A DNA stretch of 64,000 nucleotides, taken from the NCBI GenBank assembly GCA_023374025.1, contig SIJG01000140.1, forward strand, positions 47,259-111,258. The letters run 5' to 3'. Shown in pieces: positions 61,989 to 64,000 of this stretch (position 1 is its first letter; the number at the start of each line of letters is the position of its first letter). The DNA is from Heterodera schachtii (lineage: Eukaryota > Nematoda > Chromadorea > Rhabditida > Heteroderidae). The notes beneath the pieces are model-generated. The model did not search any database. It was not told where the DNA came from and saw nothing but the letters and a program-made list of their open reading frames with translations. The position numbers and the translations under genes were made by a program.

Positions 61989-62870
61989 CTATGTAACGTT
62001 CCTGACGAAATTTTTCACTTGTTGGATGATTTCATCCTTTTCCGACGCTTTGACGAGGTCTGCAAATTTGATCGGCAATTTTTCAATTGTCGTGTCGAAA
62101 TTGAGTTCAATTTCTTTTTCAACACAAAATGAAGCGATGACTCTTTCGTCTTCACCGCTTGTGTCATTGGCAATGAGCCGCGAGAGTGCGTCAGCTTGTC
62201 CAAAGTCTTTCGTGTTGATGTACTCAATCTCGAAATCGTAGGCCAAAAGTGTCAATGACCAACGAAGTAAGCGATTTGCGCCGCACTGACGGATTCCTTT
62301 TTTGCTGCCGAAGATGTTAATTAACGGCTTGTGATCCGTCTGCAGTGTAAAATGCCTGCCGTAGATCATCTTATGAAATTTTTGTACGTCAAAAATGAGC
62401 GCAAGTCCTTCCTTCTCAATCTGCGAGTAATTTTTCTCAGCGGGAGAAAGAGATTTGGAGGAATGCGCAATTGCCTTGACCTGTCCATTCGGAAATTTGT
62501 GTTGAATTACCGCTCCAATTCCAAATTCTGATGCGTCGGCTGCCACAATAATCTCCATTTTGGGATCGTAGTGTGTGAGCAGCAATTCCGAAGTCAAGAC
62601 TTCCTTCAACTTCTCAAACGCATTTTGACACGTTTCTGACCACTTCCATTCAGTTTCCTTCTTCAGCATGTCGTCCAATGGTTTTCGAATGAAACGCATA
62701 TTTTTGACGAATTGTTGGTAGTGATTTACCATGCCGAGAAATGAACGAAGGGTGGAAATGTTTATCGGAGCCGGCATTTTGGTAATGGCATTAATTTTTG
62801 TTGAATCTGGACGACGTCCGTTCCGATCAATTATTTGTCCCAAATAATTCAAAAAATGAATTCAAATGTG
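61989..62870 (-). pseudogene. Ty3/Gypsy retrotransposon pol fragment (RT connection and RNase H)
   Basis: An uninterrupted minus-strand frame of about 287 codons starts right after the reverse-transcriptase palm: FLG-type NYLGQIIDRNG, connection LRSFLGMVNHYQQFVKNMRF, then RNase H with VAADASEFGIGAVIQH (first Asp), SQIEKEGLALIFDVQKFHKM (Glu), TDHKPLINIF (Asp) and QADALSRL (last Asp). These are the standard Ty3/Gypsy blocks. Gag, protease, the YxDD region, integrase and LTRs are absent, so it is a cut-out fragment. The frame has normal composition and no stops, so the loss is recent. It ends VKNFVRNVT at 61989. Confidence 0.92.
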
Positions 62871-64000
62871 TATTAAATTTAATAAACAACAATTTAAAAT
62901 TCATTAATAACACTACTCATATTTTACTTTAATTATAGTTATTTAAAAAATGTAAAACCTTCTAATCTTCTAAGAATTTTCAAAAAGAAAAAATATAATG
63001 CTGCAACATTTATAACGTGCAAGATGGAAACATTGTCAAGATATATAAGAGAAGAATAAAAAAAAGACTAACATTTCTTAATTAACAATTAAAATTTACC
63101 AATTAAATGAAATAAATATTGCGTAAATAAATTGGCCAACAATGCTGCATATAATTTGAAAATCGCGTGAGAAAAATAAATTTTATAATAAACAAAACAA
63201 TGATGAATTATAATTACAATAAAATTATAAAAATAAATATTAATTTTATTTTAAAAAGATTGAAAGAACGTTTTTAATTAATTATTTCTGAATTTACTAT
63301 ATTAAAATGATTTGGAAAAGAATTTACCAGTATTTCTGTAACATAACAGGAATGGCCATTACAATGTATAATAAAAATATATTTTTTCTATAAGAAATAA
63401 ATCTAGAAGTAATTATAACCAAAAAATTCATTAAGAAGAATCCACACGCGATTAAAAGAGGTTAGTAAATCGAATAAATATGAAAAAAGTAAGGAGTAAA
63501 TTGAAAACACTAAATTAATTTAAACCACTTTCTTTTGCCAGAAATTTAATTAAAAACATAAAAACATAATTATTTATATATCCATATCATATTGGCACAC
63601 CCAAATCGATAAAATTAATATAAAATTCGAAACATTCAAAACATTTAAAAACAAAATGTTTATTTCTAAGAGTCGTTCATTAAACTTTATAAATGAAAAA
63701 ATAAAAAACACATATTTCGTTACTGAAATTAGAAAATAATTAAAAGTATTAACTGCAAAAATAAGAAAAAATTGATTAGGAAAAACTTAGATAATGAACA
63801 AAATGGATTTATAAAAAAAGATATTAAACAGAATATAACAGACAGATTGATTACAACTTTTGCATACAATTAGAAATGAAAAATAAAAATCAAAAATTAA
63901 TTTTATTCATAATTTGTAATAAATATTCACTCCTTTTTTACTTCTTAAAAAAACAACGATACAAGAAGCAAAATTATAAAAATATTTAAATAATATAAAA
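62871..64000. other. AT-rich gene-free end
   Basis: No continuation of the pol fragment and no LTR; plain AT text to the window end. Confidence 0.5.

Overview
The window is a very AT-rich eukaryotic stretch that is poor in genes and rich in transposons. A nematode is the best guess. The one intact-looking gene fragment has three coding introns or splice sites of the kind seen in nematodes (two introns are exactly 47 bases), its exons are far richer in G+C than the surroundings, and the second recognisable gene is a CED-3-type caspase. I cannot name the species. Most of the sequence is low-complexity A/T with no reading frame worth calling.

Layout. 1-12 kb: AT desert with a PIF/Harbinger-type MITE (4457-4878), a second MITE (7537-7803) and a truncated hAT-like element (11516-12230). 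15-17.5 kb: a complete 420-bp hAT MITE, then a minus-strand calsyntenin (casy-1-like) gene fragment of seven exons covering the end of cadherin repeat 1, all of cadherin repeat 2 and the start of the LNS domain (15941-17472). 20.8-28.3 kb: hAT-like non-autonomous elements carrying GC-rich hairpin modules. 34.5-35.9 kb: a diverged second copy of sequence from 3.8-8.3 kb. 37.8 kb: a 135-bp tandem duplication. 46.3-51 kb: a 220-bp hAT MITE, then a decayed 4-kb hAT transposon with BED finger and dimerisation domain, itself interrupted by a 903-bp element with a perfect 8-bp target-site duplication. 52.8-55.5 kb: a caspase locus present as two broken head-to-tail copies, each preceded by a 21-bp minisatellite. 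59.3-60.8 kb: a TA-flanked element holding three smaller elements nested up to three levels. 62-62.9 kb: the RNase H end of a Ty3/Gypsy pol.

How it fits together. The host genes are unrelated to each other: calsyntenin is a neuronal membrane cadherin, the caspase an apoptotic protease. The common thread is mobile DNA. Many elements here share an architecture: hAT-like ends beginning CAGGG or TAGGG (or TAGNGC-like), 8-bp target duplications, and subterminal DNA built from a roughly 6-bp word that differs from family to family (CCGATT, GGTCTC, GGTCCC, CTGGAC, TTTCGC, CCGAAA). A second shared part is a GC-rich hairpin (9-bp stem, 4-nt loop) found twelve times, often spaced about 134 bp, inside elements whose ends differ. 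These two patterns are the most interesting unexplained signals in the window.
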